A stretch of 64,000 nt of DNA, from positions 310,001 through 374,000 of the forward strand of contig JAFKEE010000017.1 in the NCBI GenBank assembly GCA_017307505.1, given 5' to 3'. This DNA comes from Acidobacteriota bacterium. Its GTDB lineage: Bacteria > Acidobacteriota > Terriglobia > Bryobacterales > Bryobacteraceae. Position numbers and translations under genes: made by a program. The notes under the pieces are model-generated. The model was given only the letters and a program-made list of their open reading frames with translations, had not been told where the DNA came from and searched no databases. Positions within the stretch are counted from its first letter, which is position 1. Every line of letters starts with the position of its first letter. Of the stretch, positions 27,890-36,867 are shown in pieces.

Positions 27890-30154
27890 CTAGGGATTGC
27901 GCTCTTCCAGGTTCTGCCTGGGCCCGACGGCTCCATAGGCCGCGGTATCCGGCGACGCCAGGAACGGGGCGCGCATTACCGGACCACCCGCGTCGTGCAT
28001 GGTCATGGGCACAATGCCCAGCACGGCCTCAATGGAGCGCAGCACGGACATGGAGTTATACATCGTCGAATCGGTGCCGCGGTTGCGCGTGTAAGGCGAG
28101 ATGACGAACGCCGGAGCGCGGTGCGGGTCGATATGATCCGGCCCGCCCTGCGTCGATGTCTCAACGACAAAGATCACCGTCGATGCCCAGAAGCGGCTGC
28201 GGCTCACGGCCGCCACCAGTTGGCCCAGCGCGGCGTCGTTGTCGGCCACGGCGGCTTTGGGCGTTGGCAGTTTCGAGGCCGTCCCGGCGGTGCGGTCGTT
28301 GTTCAAGTGGATCAGCGTGAGCTGAGGCAGATTGCCGGTTGTTTCGGCCTCGGCCAGGTCCTTCAGGAAGACCTTGATGCGTTCGGTGTCGCGGTAGGCG
28401 GGGTCGGCTCCGCGATAGGCGCGATTGGTGACCGGATTCAGGGACGGCTCCTTCACTCCCGAGACTTGGGCCCCCGCGGCCGGAGCGGGGTCGATGTTGT
28501 TCACGGCCAGGCCGTAGTTGCGGACGGAGATGCGCCGCTGCATGGCGTTCGACCACAGGTAGCCGGCCGGCGGCTGCGCCGCGCGTTCGCCGCCCTCGAG
28601 GGCGTCCAGCTTGCGGCGGCCCGCCTCGGCGCCGGGCCCCAGCAACTGCAGGAACGGCGGAGCCAGTGCGGCAGTGCTCCAGCTCAGCCCCGCCGCCGCG
28701 GTGTCGCCCGTGACATAGAAGTTATCCAGCAGCGCGTACTCGTGCGCCAGCTTGTGATGATTCGGGGTGACGTCCTCTCCGAAGACCGCATTGGCGCGGT
28801 TGCCCTTGCCGCCGTCGACGTCGCCCAGGATCTCATCGTAGGTCCGGCCTTCTTTCAACACATAGATGACATGTTGAATCGGCGGCTTGACGGTCTCGTT
28901 GCGGAACAGCGGGTGGCCCATGGGCAGCGGGTTCCGGAATTCATCCTGCAGGTGATAGGCGGACGACTCGAGCGCCGTCTTGCCGTAGGCTTCCAGTTGC
29001 TCCGGCGTCGGGTCGGGGATGATTGAGGCGCTGCCGCAGCCGCGCGGAGCGCGCCCGTTCAGCACCAGCAGATTCCGGTCTCTCAGCACGCGGGCCGAGG
29101 TGGGGTAGTCGCCGGTTGGAAGAAAGCCTTCCACCATGCCGCGCTTGCCGGCGATGGCCACCTGCGCCACAACATTGGCGTCGGAGCAGACGATGTAGAG
29201 CCGGTCCTCATTCTCTGAGAGCGCCAGCGCGCTGGGCGTCATGCCGATGGGTTGGTTGTTGGGTGCCAGGGCAGCGTAGATGGAGTCCACGCGGAACATG
29301 GACTTGTCCTCGGTGACTCCGAAGACGGCCACATTGTTCGCACCGGCCAGGGCCACAAAGAGGCGTGACTTGAACTGCGGCGGCGCCTCGCCCTGCTCCA
29401 CTTCAGGCGCCTTGTTGCGCCACACCATATCCATGGGCTGCGGGCCCACCGGGTAGCGCGCCAGGATCTCGCCGCTCTGTGCGTTGTGATGATAAATGGA
29501 GCCATCGCCCCAGCCCGAAACGTAGAACGAGGCGCCGTCGGGGTGAAAAAGGATGCGATAAGGCCGTTGGCCTGTTTTCCACTCCTCGATCACCATGCCG
29601 GACTGCGGGTTGATGACGAAGATCGAATTGCGCAGCACCGCGGCGGCGTAAATGAGCCGGCCATTCGGCGAGAGCGTGACGTCGCCCACCAGATCCGTGG
29701 CCTTGCGCTTGTCGTCGGGCACCAGCGCGAACTGGCGGCGCATTTCCAGCTTGGCGGTCGGGCTGATGCCGATCTCGAACACAGTTGCGGTGGAGCCGCC
29801 GCTGACATAGAAGACATCGCCCACCGGCGCAAAGCTCAGGCCCAGCCAGGCGTCTGGCAGGGCCAGGCGGTCCAACTCGCGCAGCGTAGCGGGATCGTGC
29901 AGGCTCACCGAGGGCGGCTGCGTTCCGGCCTGCAGGATGACGAGGTACTTGCCGCCGGGCGACAAGGCCGAAGCCATAGGCAGGGTCTGCAACGGCACCT
30001 GGCGGCCGGCCGGTTTCAGCAGCCAGCCGGTGTTCAGCAGGAAACCGCCATTCATCGTGGGGCCCACCCGGCGCGGATCAGCGGTCTGCGAGATCAGTGC
30101 GCCGGCCAGAGCCAGCGCGCCCGCGAACACGGCGAGGCGGATCGGCATTCTCAT
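27890..30154 (-). CDS. Exported beta-propeller / phosphoesterase (alkaline phosphatase superfamily) fusion
   Basis: 754 residues with a signal (MRMPIRLAVFAGALALAGAL). Residues ~40-390 are a YVTN/lactonase-like propeller (ALSPGGKYLVILQAG, VTLSPNGRLIYAAAV, LALSENEDRLYIVCSDAN). The C-terminal ~350 residues are a phosphoesterase-family domain: PIQHVIYVLKEGRTYDEILGD, DNFYVTGD, LTLIHLNNDRTAG, and TVIFVVETSTQGGPDHIDPHRAP where metal-binding Asp and His are expected. Such YncE-phosphoesterase fusions occur in Acidobacteriota. Likely substrates are phospholipids or other phosphodiesters. The nucleophile position reads GRTYDE, not the usual ENRTYD. Its ATG overlaps the nadE stop by 4 bp. Confidence 0.88.
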   Translation of the reverse strand: MRMPIRLAVFAGALALAGALISQTADPRRVGPTMNGGFLLNTGWLLKPAGRQVPLQTLPMASALSPGGKYLVILQAGTQPPSVSLHDPATLRELDRLALPDAWLGLSFAPVGDVFYVSGGSTATVFEIGISPTAKLEMRRQFALVPDDKRKATDLVGDVTLSPNGRLIYAAAVLRNSIFVINPQSGMVIEEWKTGQRPYRILFHPDGASFYVSGWGDGSIYHHNAQSGEILARYPVGPQPMDMVWRNKAPEVEQGEAPPQFKSRLFVALAGANNVAVFGVTEDKSMFRVDSIYAALAPNNQPIGMTPSALALSENEDRLYIVCSDANVVAQVAIAGKRGMVEGFLPTGDYPTSARVLRDRNLLVLNGRAPRGCGSASIIPDPTPEQLEAYGKTALESSAYHLQDEFRNPLPMGHPLFRNETVKPPIQHVIYVLKEGRTYDEILGDVDGGKGNRANAVFGEDVTPNHHKLAHEYALLDNFYVTGDTAAAGLSWSTAALAPPFLQLLGPGAEAGRRKLDALEGGERAAQPPAGYLWSNAMQRRISVRNYGLAVNNIDPAPAAGAQVSGVKEPSLNPVTNRAYRGADPAYRDTERIKVFLKDLAEAETTGNLPQLTLIHLNNDRTAGTASKLPTPKAAVADNDAALGQLVAAVSRSRFWASTVIFVVETSTQGGPDHIDPHRAPAFVISPYTRNRGTDSTMYNSMSVLRSIEAVLGIVPMTMHDAGGPVMRAPFLASPDTAAYGAVGPRQNLEERNP

Positions 30155-31800
30155 TCGAAAAACCTCTGTGCGATGGGGAACCGGCGCCCGATGCCGAAGG
30201 CCTTCGACGTGACCTTCAGGCCGGGTGCGGCCTGCTGCCGCTTGTACTCGTTGCGGTCGACCTTGTTGACGATGTCGCGCACCAGCTCCATCGGCACGTT
30301 CTGCTCGGAGGCGATGAGCGCCGGGGGCTTCAACTCCTCGACATAGGCTTTGAGGATGCGGTCGAGCACATCGTATTCGGGCAGCGAATCGGAGTCCTTC
30401 TGGTCGGGCCGCAGCTCCGCCGATGGCGGCTTGGTAAAGACGCTCTCCGGGATCACCGGACCCTTGCGCCGGTTCACTTCGCGGCACAGCTCGTAAACCA
30501 TGGTTTTGGGCACGTCGCTGATCACGGCCAGGCCGCCACACATGTCGCCATAGAGCGTGCAATAGCCCACGGCGATCTCGCTCTTATTGCCGGTGGTGAG
30601 GACCAGCGCGCCCCACTTGTTCGAAAGCGCCATCAGCGTGAGGCCACGCAGCCGGGCCTGCACGTTCTCTTCTGTCACGTCGCGGCGCGCGCCCTGGAAG
30701 ATGGGATCCAGCGAACGCAGCACCTCGTCGTAAGCACTGGTGATGGGCGCCATCTCGAAGCGGATGCCCAGGTTCTCAGCGAGATCTCGGGCGTCCTTGA
30801 CACTGTGGTCCGAGGAGAACGGTCCGGGCATTCCGACGCCCACGACATTCTCCTTGCCCACGGCATCGGCCGCGACGCAGGCCACCAGGGTGGAGTCGAT
30901 ACCGCCGCTGAGGCCCAGCAGGACGCCTTTGAAGCCGCATTTGCGCAGGTAGTCGCGCGTGCCCAGCACCAGGGCGTCGTAGACCGCGCTCGTCTCGCTG
31001 GGATGCGTGTCGTGCAGTTCGCCAGTGCAGCCTTCGCTCTCAAAGAGGACCATGTCCTCCTCGAACGACTTCAGCGAGGAGATCACGGCGCCGGCGGAGT
31101 CCATCGCAAAGCTGGAGCCGTCAAAGACCAGTTGGTCGTTGCCGCCCACCATGTTGACGTAAACGTGCGGCAGGCCGTAGCGCAGGGCCATGGCGGAGAA
31201 CATCTGGCGGCGGACGGCGCGTTTGGCGGTGTCGTAGGGCGAACCGTTGATGGAGATGACGATCTGCGCGCCCTGGCGGACCAGGGCCTCGACGGGGTCG
31301 TTCTTATAGAGCGGCCGCTCCCAGAACTGCTTGTCGTTCCAGGCGTCCTCGCAGATTGTGAGGGCGATGCGCGTTCCGCGGAACTCGACGATCTCCTGCT
31401 TCTCGGCGGGCTGGAAGTTGCGCCACTCGTCGAAGACGTCGTAGGTGGGCAGCAGCATCTTGGTCTGGTGAAACTGGATGCGGCCGCCTTCGATGAGCGC
31501 GGCGGAATTGGTGGCGCGGCGCGCCGAACCGGCCGGCGCGCGGCCGACATAACCCACGATGAGGCCCAACGGCAGGTGGCGTGTGGCGTCAACGAGTTCC
31601 GTCAGCGCTTCGGCTGTGCGCTCGAGAAACGAGGGTTTCTCCACGAGATCGCGAGGAGGATAACCGGTGAGGGCGAGTTCCGGGAAGACGGCTAATTCAG
31701 CGCCCGCCTCGGCGGCTTGCCGGGCAAATCGCTGAATCAGCGCGGAGTTGCCAGCAAGATCACCGACGGTGTTATTGATCTGGCAGAGAGCGATGCGCAT
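30151..31800 (-). CDS. nadE: Glutamine-dependent NAD+ synthetase
   Basis: 549 residues. The N-terminal nitrilase-like glutaminase domain has the full triad: Glu41 (FPELALTGY), Lys114 (HQTKMLLPTYD) and Cys150 (LTICEDAW). The C-terminal ATP-pyrophosphatase-type synthetase has SGGIDST at 298-304, GNKSEIAVGYCTLYGDM and the end KRQQAAPGLKVTSKAFG. It amidates deaminated NAD to NAD+, the last step of NAD synthesis, in the cytoplasm. The start at 31800 is set by the domain (MRIALCQINN); an ATG 21 nt upstream is possible. GGAG before the start is buried in a perfect hairpin (31805-31822). Confidence 0.95.
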   Translation of the reverse strand: MRIALCQINNTVGDLAGNSALIQRFARQAAEAGAELAVFPELALTGYPPRDLVEKPSFLERTAEALTELVDATRHLPLGLIVGYVGRAPAGSARRATNSAALIEGGRIQFHQTKMLLPTYDVFDEWRNFQPAEKQEIVEFRGTRIALTICEDAWNDKQFWERPLYKNDPVEALVRQGAQIVISINGSPYDTAKRAVRRQMFSAMALRYGLPHVYVNMVGGNDQLVFDGSSFAMDSAGAVISSLKSFEEDMVLFESEGCTGELHDTHPSETSAVYDALVLGTRDYLRKCGFKGVLLGLSGGIDSTLVACVAADAVGKENVVGVGMPGPFSSDHSVKDARDLAENLGIRFEMAPITSAYDEVLRSLDPIFQGARRDVTEENVQARLRGLTLMALSNKWGALVLTTGNKSEIAVGYCTLYGDMCGGLAVISDVPKTMVYELCREVNRRKGPVIPESVFTKPPSAELRPDQKDSDSLPEYDVLDRILKAYVEELKPPALIASEQNVPMELVRDIVNKVDRNEYKRQQAAPGLKVTSKAFGIGRRFPIAQRFFE

Positions 31801-31804
31801 AGGA

Positions 31805-31822
31805 AATGGAGGAATCTCCATT
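31805..31822 (-). promoter_or_regulatory. Hairpin covering the nadE ribosome-binding site
   Basis: Perfect 7-bp arms AATGGAG (31805-31811) and CTCCATT (31816-31822) with a 4-nt loop. On the nadE mRNA the GGAG within the stem is the only Shine-Dalgarno-like sequence before the ATG at 31800, about 14 nt away. Base pairing could reduce nadE translation. Confidence 0.4.
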
Positions 31823-31840
31823 GTAGCGAGCGCTCTGGTC

Positions 31841-34231
31841 CTATTCGTGGCGCAGCGAAGAAATGGGGTCGGTGCGGACGGCGCGCCGGGCGGGCAGCAG
31901 GCAGGCGAGGGCGGCGGCCGCCAGGGCCAGGGCGCAGCCGGACGCATAGACCAGCGGATTGCCGGGCTGGACGCCGTAAAGCATGGAGCTGAGCGCCCCG
32001 CTCAGGGCGTACGCTCCGCCGAGTCCGAGGATCAGGCCGGTCATGGCCAGGCGCAGGCCCCGCCACATGGTGAGGGAAAAGATGTCCGCGGGACGAGCGC
32101 CCAGGGCGATGCGCAACCCGATCTCCTGGCGGCGCTGGGCGACCTCGCCCGCCAGCAGTCCGTAGATGCCGACACAGGCAAGCAGCAGGGCGGCCAGGGC
32201 GAAGCCGCCGATGAGCGAAGCGCGGGTCCGCTGGCTGGAGACCGAGCGATCGATGCCCTCATCCATACCCCGGATGGCCGAAGGAATGAACGAGGGGTCC
32301 ACGGCATAGATGCGGCTGCGGACAGCGCGAATCAACGTCTCGGGATCTCCCTGAGCGCGCAGGGCGTAGCGGGCCATCGGCCAGTAGACGGTGGACATGT
32401 CGGCGTAGACTTCGGCGTCAGGGCTCTTCTCGACGTTTTTGCGGGTGTCACCAACCACGCCCGCCACCTCCAGCCACTTCGGGTTCTTTCTGTCGAACGT
32501 GACGTGCTGCCCGATGGGATTGACGCCTGCAAGGTAACGCGCGGCAAAGGTTCGATTGATTAGAACCTGGTCTTTGCGGACCGGCCAGGAACCCTGGAGC
32601 AGAGGGATGTCCATGGCCTGGAAGTAGTCGCCGCCATAGGCGCGATGACCGGCAGGGGCGGAGGCGAGGGCTGGCGGCAGGGTGCGGCCCTGGATCTGGA
32701 CGGGTCCGGTCTGGGATCCGCCTTCCAGCGGCAGGCGGTCGGCAAAGCCGGCCATGCGCACCCCGGGAATCGCCCGGAATTGTTCCAGCAAAGCGTTTTG
32801 GAAGCGGTCGATCTCCGGCTTGTCGGTGTTCCAGGGCTGTTCGACCATCACGGTCAGGACGTGGTCGGGCCGGAAGCCAAGCGGCGTCTGGCGCAGTTCG
32901 CGGAAGGTGATGGCCAGCAGGGCCGCGCCGACCACCAGGACCACGGACAGGCTCACCTGAACGACAACCAGCAGGCCGCGGAACCAGGAGTCGCGGCGCA
33001 CTGCGGCGGCGCCGGGCCCACCTTCCTTCAAACCCGCGGCGAAGTTGATGCGCGAAGCGCGCCAGGCTGGAGCAAGTCCGAAGAAGAGGGCGCAGGTCAG
33101 GGCCACGAGGACCGTGAAAGCAAGGACGCGACTATCAAGGGAAGCGGCCGCGAGGCGCGGCAGGTCCTGGGGCAGCAGGGTTTTGAGGACGTCGATCCCG
33201 AACATCGCGGCCAGCAGCGACAGACCGGCACCGGCGGCGGCGAGCAGGCCGCTTTCCAGGAGAAAGAGCCGGACCAGACCGCCGCGGCCGGCGCCCAGGG
33301 CCGCCCGGATGGAGGCTTCGCGGGTGCGCTCCCCGGCCCGGGCGAGCAGCAGGTTCGCCAGATTTACGCATGTGAGCAGCAGGACAAATCCGGCAGCGCC
33401 CAGCAGCACCAGCAGGGGCGTGCGGGCCTCCCCAGCCACCTCGTCGTGCAGGAAGACGAGCCGGGCATGGAGATCCCTGTCGGTGGCAGGATATTGCTGA
33501 CGAAATCGTGCAGATACAACATCTACTGTGTTTTGAGCTAGTTGCAACGATACCCCGGGTTTCAGGCGGCCGATGGTATCGAGGAACCCCGCCTGCCGCC
33601 CGGCATTCTGGACATCAACCGGACCGGGCGCCCAGACGTCGGCGTCTTCGGGGTACTGGAGGCTGGGGGGCATGACGCCAATGATGGTGAACGCCTTGCC
33701 GCTCAGCGTGAGGGAGCTTTGGAGCACCTTTGGATCCGCGCTGAAGTGGCGGCGCCAGGCGGCATCGCTCAACAGGGCGACGGGAGCACCGAGTCCCTTG
33801 GATTCTTCCGGAGTGAAGGCTCGGCCCAGGGCCGGCGTGACCGACAGCACCGGGAAGATGTCGCCGAACGTGCGGACCATCTGGAGGCGCACCGGGCCGC
33901 CATTGGATTTCCAGATAACCGATTCCCCATAGAAGGCGGCCGCGGCGGAGAAGGAGTCCACCTGAGTCGCCCAGTCGCGCAGGCGCTGGGGATTGCCGCC
34001 GGAACTCTGCGTACCTTTGAACTCTTTCACCACCACGAGCCGGCCGGAGTCCGAGATAGGCAGGGGTTGGAGCAGCGCCGCATCCACGATGCTGAAGATC
34101 GCGCTATTTGCACCGATTCCGAGAGCGAGAGAGGCGAGGGCCGTGGCCACAAACGCCGGCCGGCGGCGGAGGCCGCGCGCGGCGTGGCGCAAGTCGCGAA
34201 CCAGCGTGTCCAGCCAGCGGAACTGATCCAT
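31841..34231 (-). CDS. Acidobacterial duplicated orphan permease (ADOP, MacB/FtsX-like)
   Basis: 796 residues. An N-terminal leader (RDLRHAARGLRRRPAFVATAL) leads into TM1, then a MacB-type periplasmic core, a block of three TM helices with FtsX pattern (LLTCVNLANLLLARAGERTRE), a second periplasmic core and a final three-helix FtsX block (ALLLACVGIYGLLAGEVAQRRQE...). This duplicated layout and length match the ADOP family, numerous in Acidobacteriota and usually encoded without an ATPase, as here. Proposed roles are in efflux or lipoprotein and peptide export; none is established. GGAGG about 10 nt upstream supports the start at 34231. Confidence 0.93.
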   Translation of the reverse strand: MDQFRWLDTLVRDLRHAARGLRRRPAFVATALASLALGIGANSAIFSIVDAALLQPLPISDSGRLVVVKEFKGTQSSGGNPQRLRDWATQVDSFSAAAAFYGESVIWKSNGGPVRLQMVRTFGDIFPVLSVTPALGRAFTPEESKGLGAPVALLSDAAWRRHFSADPKVLQSSLTLSGKAFTIIGVMPPSLQYPEDADVWAPGPVDVQNAGRQAGFLDTIGRLKPGVSLQLAQNTVDVVSARFRQQYPATDRDLHARLVFLHDEVAGEARTPLLVLLGAAGFVLLLTCVNLANLLLARAGERTREASIRAALGAGRGGLVRLFLLESGLLAAAGAGLSLLAAMFGIDVLKTLLPQDLPRLAAASLDSRVLAFTVLVALTCALFFGLAPAWRASRINFAAGLKEGGPGAAAVRRDSWFRGLLVVVQVSLSVVLVVGAALLAITFRELRQTPLGFRPDHVLTVMVEQPWNTDKPEIDRFQNALLEQFRAIPGVRMAGFADRLPLEGGSQTGPVQIQGRTLPPALASAPAGHRAYGGDYFQAMDIPLLQGSWPVRKDQVLINRTFAARYLAGVNPIGQHVTFDRKNPKWLEVAGVVGDTRKNVEKSPDAEVYADMSTVYWPMARYALRAQGDPETLIRAVRSRIYAVDPSFIPSAIRGMDEGIDRSVSSQRTRASLIGGFALAALLLACVGIYGLLAGEVAQRRQEIGLRIALGARPADIFSLTMWRGLRLAMTGLILGLGGAYALSGALSSMLYGVQPGNPLVYASGCALALAAAALACLLPARRAVRTDPISSLRHE

Positions 34232-34317
34232 GTTGCGGGTCTCCTCCCGGAAACGAAGTTGATTGCCGAAGGGAAGACCCCGGGCACGCCTGATCTCAAG
34301 AGTTCCTGCCGGGCAGG

Positions 34318-34335
34318 CTCCTCTTTGAAGAGGAG
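34318..34335. promoter_or_regulatory. Inverted repeat between ADOP and MATE genes
   Basis: CTCCTCTT and AAGAGGAG flank 2 bp, an 8-bp perfect inverted repeat in the divergent intergenic region. It is either an operator controlling the two exporters or a leader hairpin. No adjacent regulator gene is present. Confidence 0.35.
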
Positions 34336-34396
34336 ATGACCCCGCAATTTACCGAGATGTAGTATTTTCGCACCCCCCGGCCGGTAGACTGGGTAG

Positions 34397-35794
34397 ATGG
34401 CCCAGGGGTCCAATTCGCTGTGGCGTGACATCCGCGACGCTGTCGCCGGCGCGGAGCGCGACTACACCAGCGAGCCGCTTTCGCGCGCTATTCTCCTGCT
34501 GGCCGTACCCATGGTGCTGGAGATGTGCATGGAGTCGCTCTTCGGCATCGTGAACATTTTCTGGGTGGCGCGTTTGGGCGAACATGCGGTGGCCGGTGTC
34601 GGGCTGACCGAGACCATGCTCACCGTGCTGTATGCCGTGGCGATGGGCGTCGGGATGGCTACGACGGCCATGGTGGCGCGCCGGACCGGGGAGAAGGATC
34701 CGGACGGCGCGGCCGTGGCGGCGGTGCAGGCGATCATCCTGGGGCTGTTTCTGTCCCTGCTCACGGCGGTGCCGGGCATCCTCTATTCCAGCAACCTGCT
34801 GCGGTTAATCGGCGGAGAGCCGATCGTGGTGGAGTCGACGCATCGCTACACGGCGATCATGCTGGGCTCGTCGCCGAGCATCTTGCTGCTGTTCCTGATG
34901 AACGCCATCTTTCGCGGAGCGGGCGATGCCGCCGTTGCGATGCGTGTGCTTTGGGCAGCAAACCTGCTGAACATGGTGCTGGATCCGTGCCTGATCTACG
35001 GCCTGGGTCCGTTTCCGGAATTGGGGATTACGGGCGCGTCGGTGGCCACCTCCATCAGCCGGTCGTTCGGCGTCCTGCTGCAGCTGGCCGTTCTGTTCCG
35101 CGGACGCAGCCGGGTGGCGGTGTCGTGGGCCCAGGTGCGAGTGGATTTTCCGATTCTGCGGCGCCTGTCGCGGATCTCCGCCACGGGCATGCTGCAGTTC
35201 CTGATTGCCCACGCGAGTTGGGTGGGGCTGGTGACGGTGATCGCGAAATCGGGCAGTGCGGCGCTGGCCGGGTATACGATCGCGATCCGGGTGATTATCT
35301 TTACCCTGTTGCCCTCATGGGGTCTGGCCAATGCCGCGGCGACGCTGGTGGGCCAGAACCTGGGCGCGCGCGAACCGGACAGGGCGGAACAGGCCGTGTG
35401 GCGTACCGGGCTCTACAACATGTGTTTCCTGGGACTGGTGGGCCTGGCGTGCATCACGTTGCCGGAACAGATGATCCGGTTCTTTTCGACGGAGCCGGAG
35501 GTGGTGCGGTACGGAGCACAGTGCCTGCGGATTATCAGCTACGGTTATGTGTTCTATGCGTACGGAATGGTGATGGTACAGGCGTTGAATGGAGCAGGGG
35601 ACACCGTAACACCGACGATCGTGAATCTGGGTTGTTATTGGATGTTCCAGATTCCGGTGGCGTGGTTCCTGGCAATCCACTTGCAGTTTGGGGCAGTTGG
35701 AGCGTTCTGGGCGGTGCCCGCGGCGGAATCCGTCCTGGCGGTGGTGGGGGTGTTGGTGTTCCGGCGGGGCCGGTGGAAGAAGCAGACCATATGA
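34397..35794 (+). CDS. MATE-family efflux transporter
   Basis: 465 residues, 12 predicted helices in two six-helix halves. Family patterns: ILLLAVPMVLEMCMESLFGIVNIFWVARLG at the start, GVGMATTAMVARRTGEKD in TM2-3, NAIFRGAGDAAVAM near 165, and LVGQNLGAREPDRAEQAVW plus QALNGAGDTVTPTI in the second half. MATE exporters expel cationic drugs or metabolites using Na+ or H+. It is divergent from the ADOP permease and followed by a hairpin-rich spacer, so it is probably monocistronic. Confidence 0.93.
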   Translation: MAQGSNSLWRDIRDAVAGAERDYTSEPLSRAILLLAVPMVLEMCMESLFGIVNIFWVARLGEHAVAGVGLTETMLTVLYAVAMGVGMATTAMVARRTGEKDPDGAAVAAVQAIILGLFLSLLTAVPGILYSSNLLRLIGGEPIVVESTHRYTAIMLGSSPSILLLFLMNAIFRGAGDAAVAMRVLWAANLLNMVLDPCLIYGLGPFPELGITGASVATSISRSFGVLLQLAVLFRGRSRVAVSWAQVRVDFPILRRLSRISATGMLQFLIAHASWVGLVTVIAKSGSAALAGYTIAIRVIIFTLLPSWGLANAAATLVGQNLGAREPDRAEQAVWRTGLYNMCFLGLVGLACITLPEQMIRFFSTEPEVVRYGAQCLRIISYGYVFYAYGMVMVQALNGAGDTVTPTIVNLGCYWMFQIPVAWFLAIHLQFGAVGAFWAVPAAESVLAVVGVLVFRRGRWKKQTI

Positions 35795-35823
35795 GCAGAC
35801 ACACTACGGCCTTGATCACGAAC

Positions 35824-36025
35824 ATCAAACGTCGCAAGTTTCGTTTGATCGCCCGGTGGAGCGCAGTACATATCTGACCGCTCCACCGTACTTCTATTCG
35901 GGCTCCCCGAGATGAGAACCGGTTCTCGACGCGCCGCCTCGGTGGGCGGCGGCTCGGATTGAGTAACGGCGGTCCGAAGTACCGCCGCCCCTACTCCGAG
36001 GCGATAAGGGATTCGCTGGCCAGCG
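35824..36025. repeat. Cluster of six consecutive inverted repeats (structured element or RNA)
   Basis: In order: ATCAAACG/CGTTTGAT (35824-35831, 35842-35849); CGGTGGAGCG/CGCTCCACCG (35854-35863, 35879-35888, 15-nt loop); GAGAACCGGTTCTC (35914-35927, 14-bp palindrome); CGCCGCC/GGCGGCG (35932-35938, 35945-35951); CGGCGGT/ACCGCCG (35967-35973, 35981-35987); CGCTGGCCAGCG (36014-36025). All arms are perfect. The density exceeds that of any other spacer here. It may be an intergenic repeat element, a structured small RNA or a complex 3' end of the MATE transcript. Confidence 0.6.
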
Positions 36026-36155
36026 TTTGTCACCCTCGAATCCAGTTTACCCACCTATAGGGGTAGTGTATTTTTCTAAGTAGCTGATAATAAACGAGAA
36101 GTTTTTTGAACTGATTTTTTCGCGCGGGGCAAATCTGGCGAGAACCGCTCGCGGA

Positions 36156-36171
36156 GCCTCCTGAGGGAGGC
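36156..36171 (+). promoter_or_regulatory. Hairpin containing the hemolysin III ribosome-binding site
   Basis: GCCTCC (36156-36161), TGAG loop, GGAGGC (36166-36171) directly abuts the ATG at 36172. GGAGG is in the 3' arm and only one base from the ATG, so either the true start is further downstream or translation depends on opening this stem. Confidence 0.4.
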
Positions 36172-36867
36172 ATGATAGAGACAGGGGCTCCGGCGCCCCG
36201 GGAGGCAAGCATCTCTCGAACGGCAGAGAATGCGGTTCTGACGGTGGGCGAGGAGATCGCCAACAGCCTGACGCATGGGCTGGGCGCCCTGCTGAGCGTG
36301 GCCGCACTGGTGATGATGGTGGTCGTTGCCGCGACCCGCGGCACCGGTCGCCAAGTGGTGGCTTGCGCCGTATACGGTTCCAGCCTGATTCTCCTCTACC
36401 TGTCCTCCACGCTCTATCACGCGGTGACACACAGCCGGGCCAAGCGCCTCTTCCGTGTTTTCGACCACATCTCGATCTACCTGCTGATTGCGGGGACCTA
36501 CACTCCGTTTCTGCTGATAACGCTACGCGGACCGTGGGGCTGGGCTCTCTTTGGCGTCGTATGGGGCCTGGCGGTGCTGGGCATCGGCTTCAAATGCTTC
36601 TTTACGGGCCGGATGGAGATCCTCTCCACGTCGGTCTACCTGCTGATGGGCTGGGTGGCGGTGGTGGCGATCAAGCCGTTGCTCGCAGCCCTGCCGCGCG
36701 GTGGTTTTGCCTGGCTGCTGGCCGGAGGCCTGGCCTACACGCTGGGTGTTGTGTTCTACACCTGGCGGAGAAAGTATTCACACGCCGTCTGGCACGTATT
36801 CGTGCTGGCCGGCAGCATCTGTCACTTCGTGGCGGTCTGGCTATATGTGTTGCCGCACGCCGGTTGA
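36172..36867 (+). CDS. Hemolysin III / PAQR-family membrane protein
   Basis: 231 residues, seven predicted TM helices. PAQR/hemolysin III motifs are complete: EEIANSLTHGLGALLS (first His), SSTLYHAVTHS (Ser and His), FDHISIYLLIAGTYTPF (Asp) and the C-terminal HAVWHVFVLAGSICHF (two His), the presumed metal-binding set. The bacterial homologue YqfA/TrhA is linked to membrane energetics and lipid homeostasis; haemolysis is not general. The final 46 bp overlap the convergent glycosyltransferase gene. The start is uncertain because the Shine-Dalgarno lies only one base away. Confidence 0.9.
   Translation: MIETGAPAPREASISRTAENAVLTVGEEIANSLTHGLGALLSVAALVMMVVVAATRGTGRQVVACAVYGSSLILLYLSSTLYHAVTHSRAKRLFRVFDHISIYLLIAGTYTPFLLITLRGPWGWALFGVVWGLAVLGIGFKCFFTGRMEILSTSVYLLMGWVAVVAIKPLLAALPRGGFAWLLAGGLAYTLGVVFYTWRRKYSHAVWHVFVLAGSICHFVAVWLYVLPHAG

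Larger units (their letters stand above)
35795..36171. other. 377-bp intergenic region: hairpin-rich part then AT-rich promoter-like part
   Basis: No gene found. The first 230 bp hold a run of inverted repeats (see 35824-36025). The rest (36055-36122) is strikingly AT-rich for this GC-rich genome, with a GATAAT -10-like box at 36086-36091 and several T runs, a plausible promoter for the hemolysin III gene. A weak -35 is the main doubt. Confidence 0.55.
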
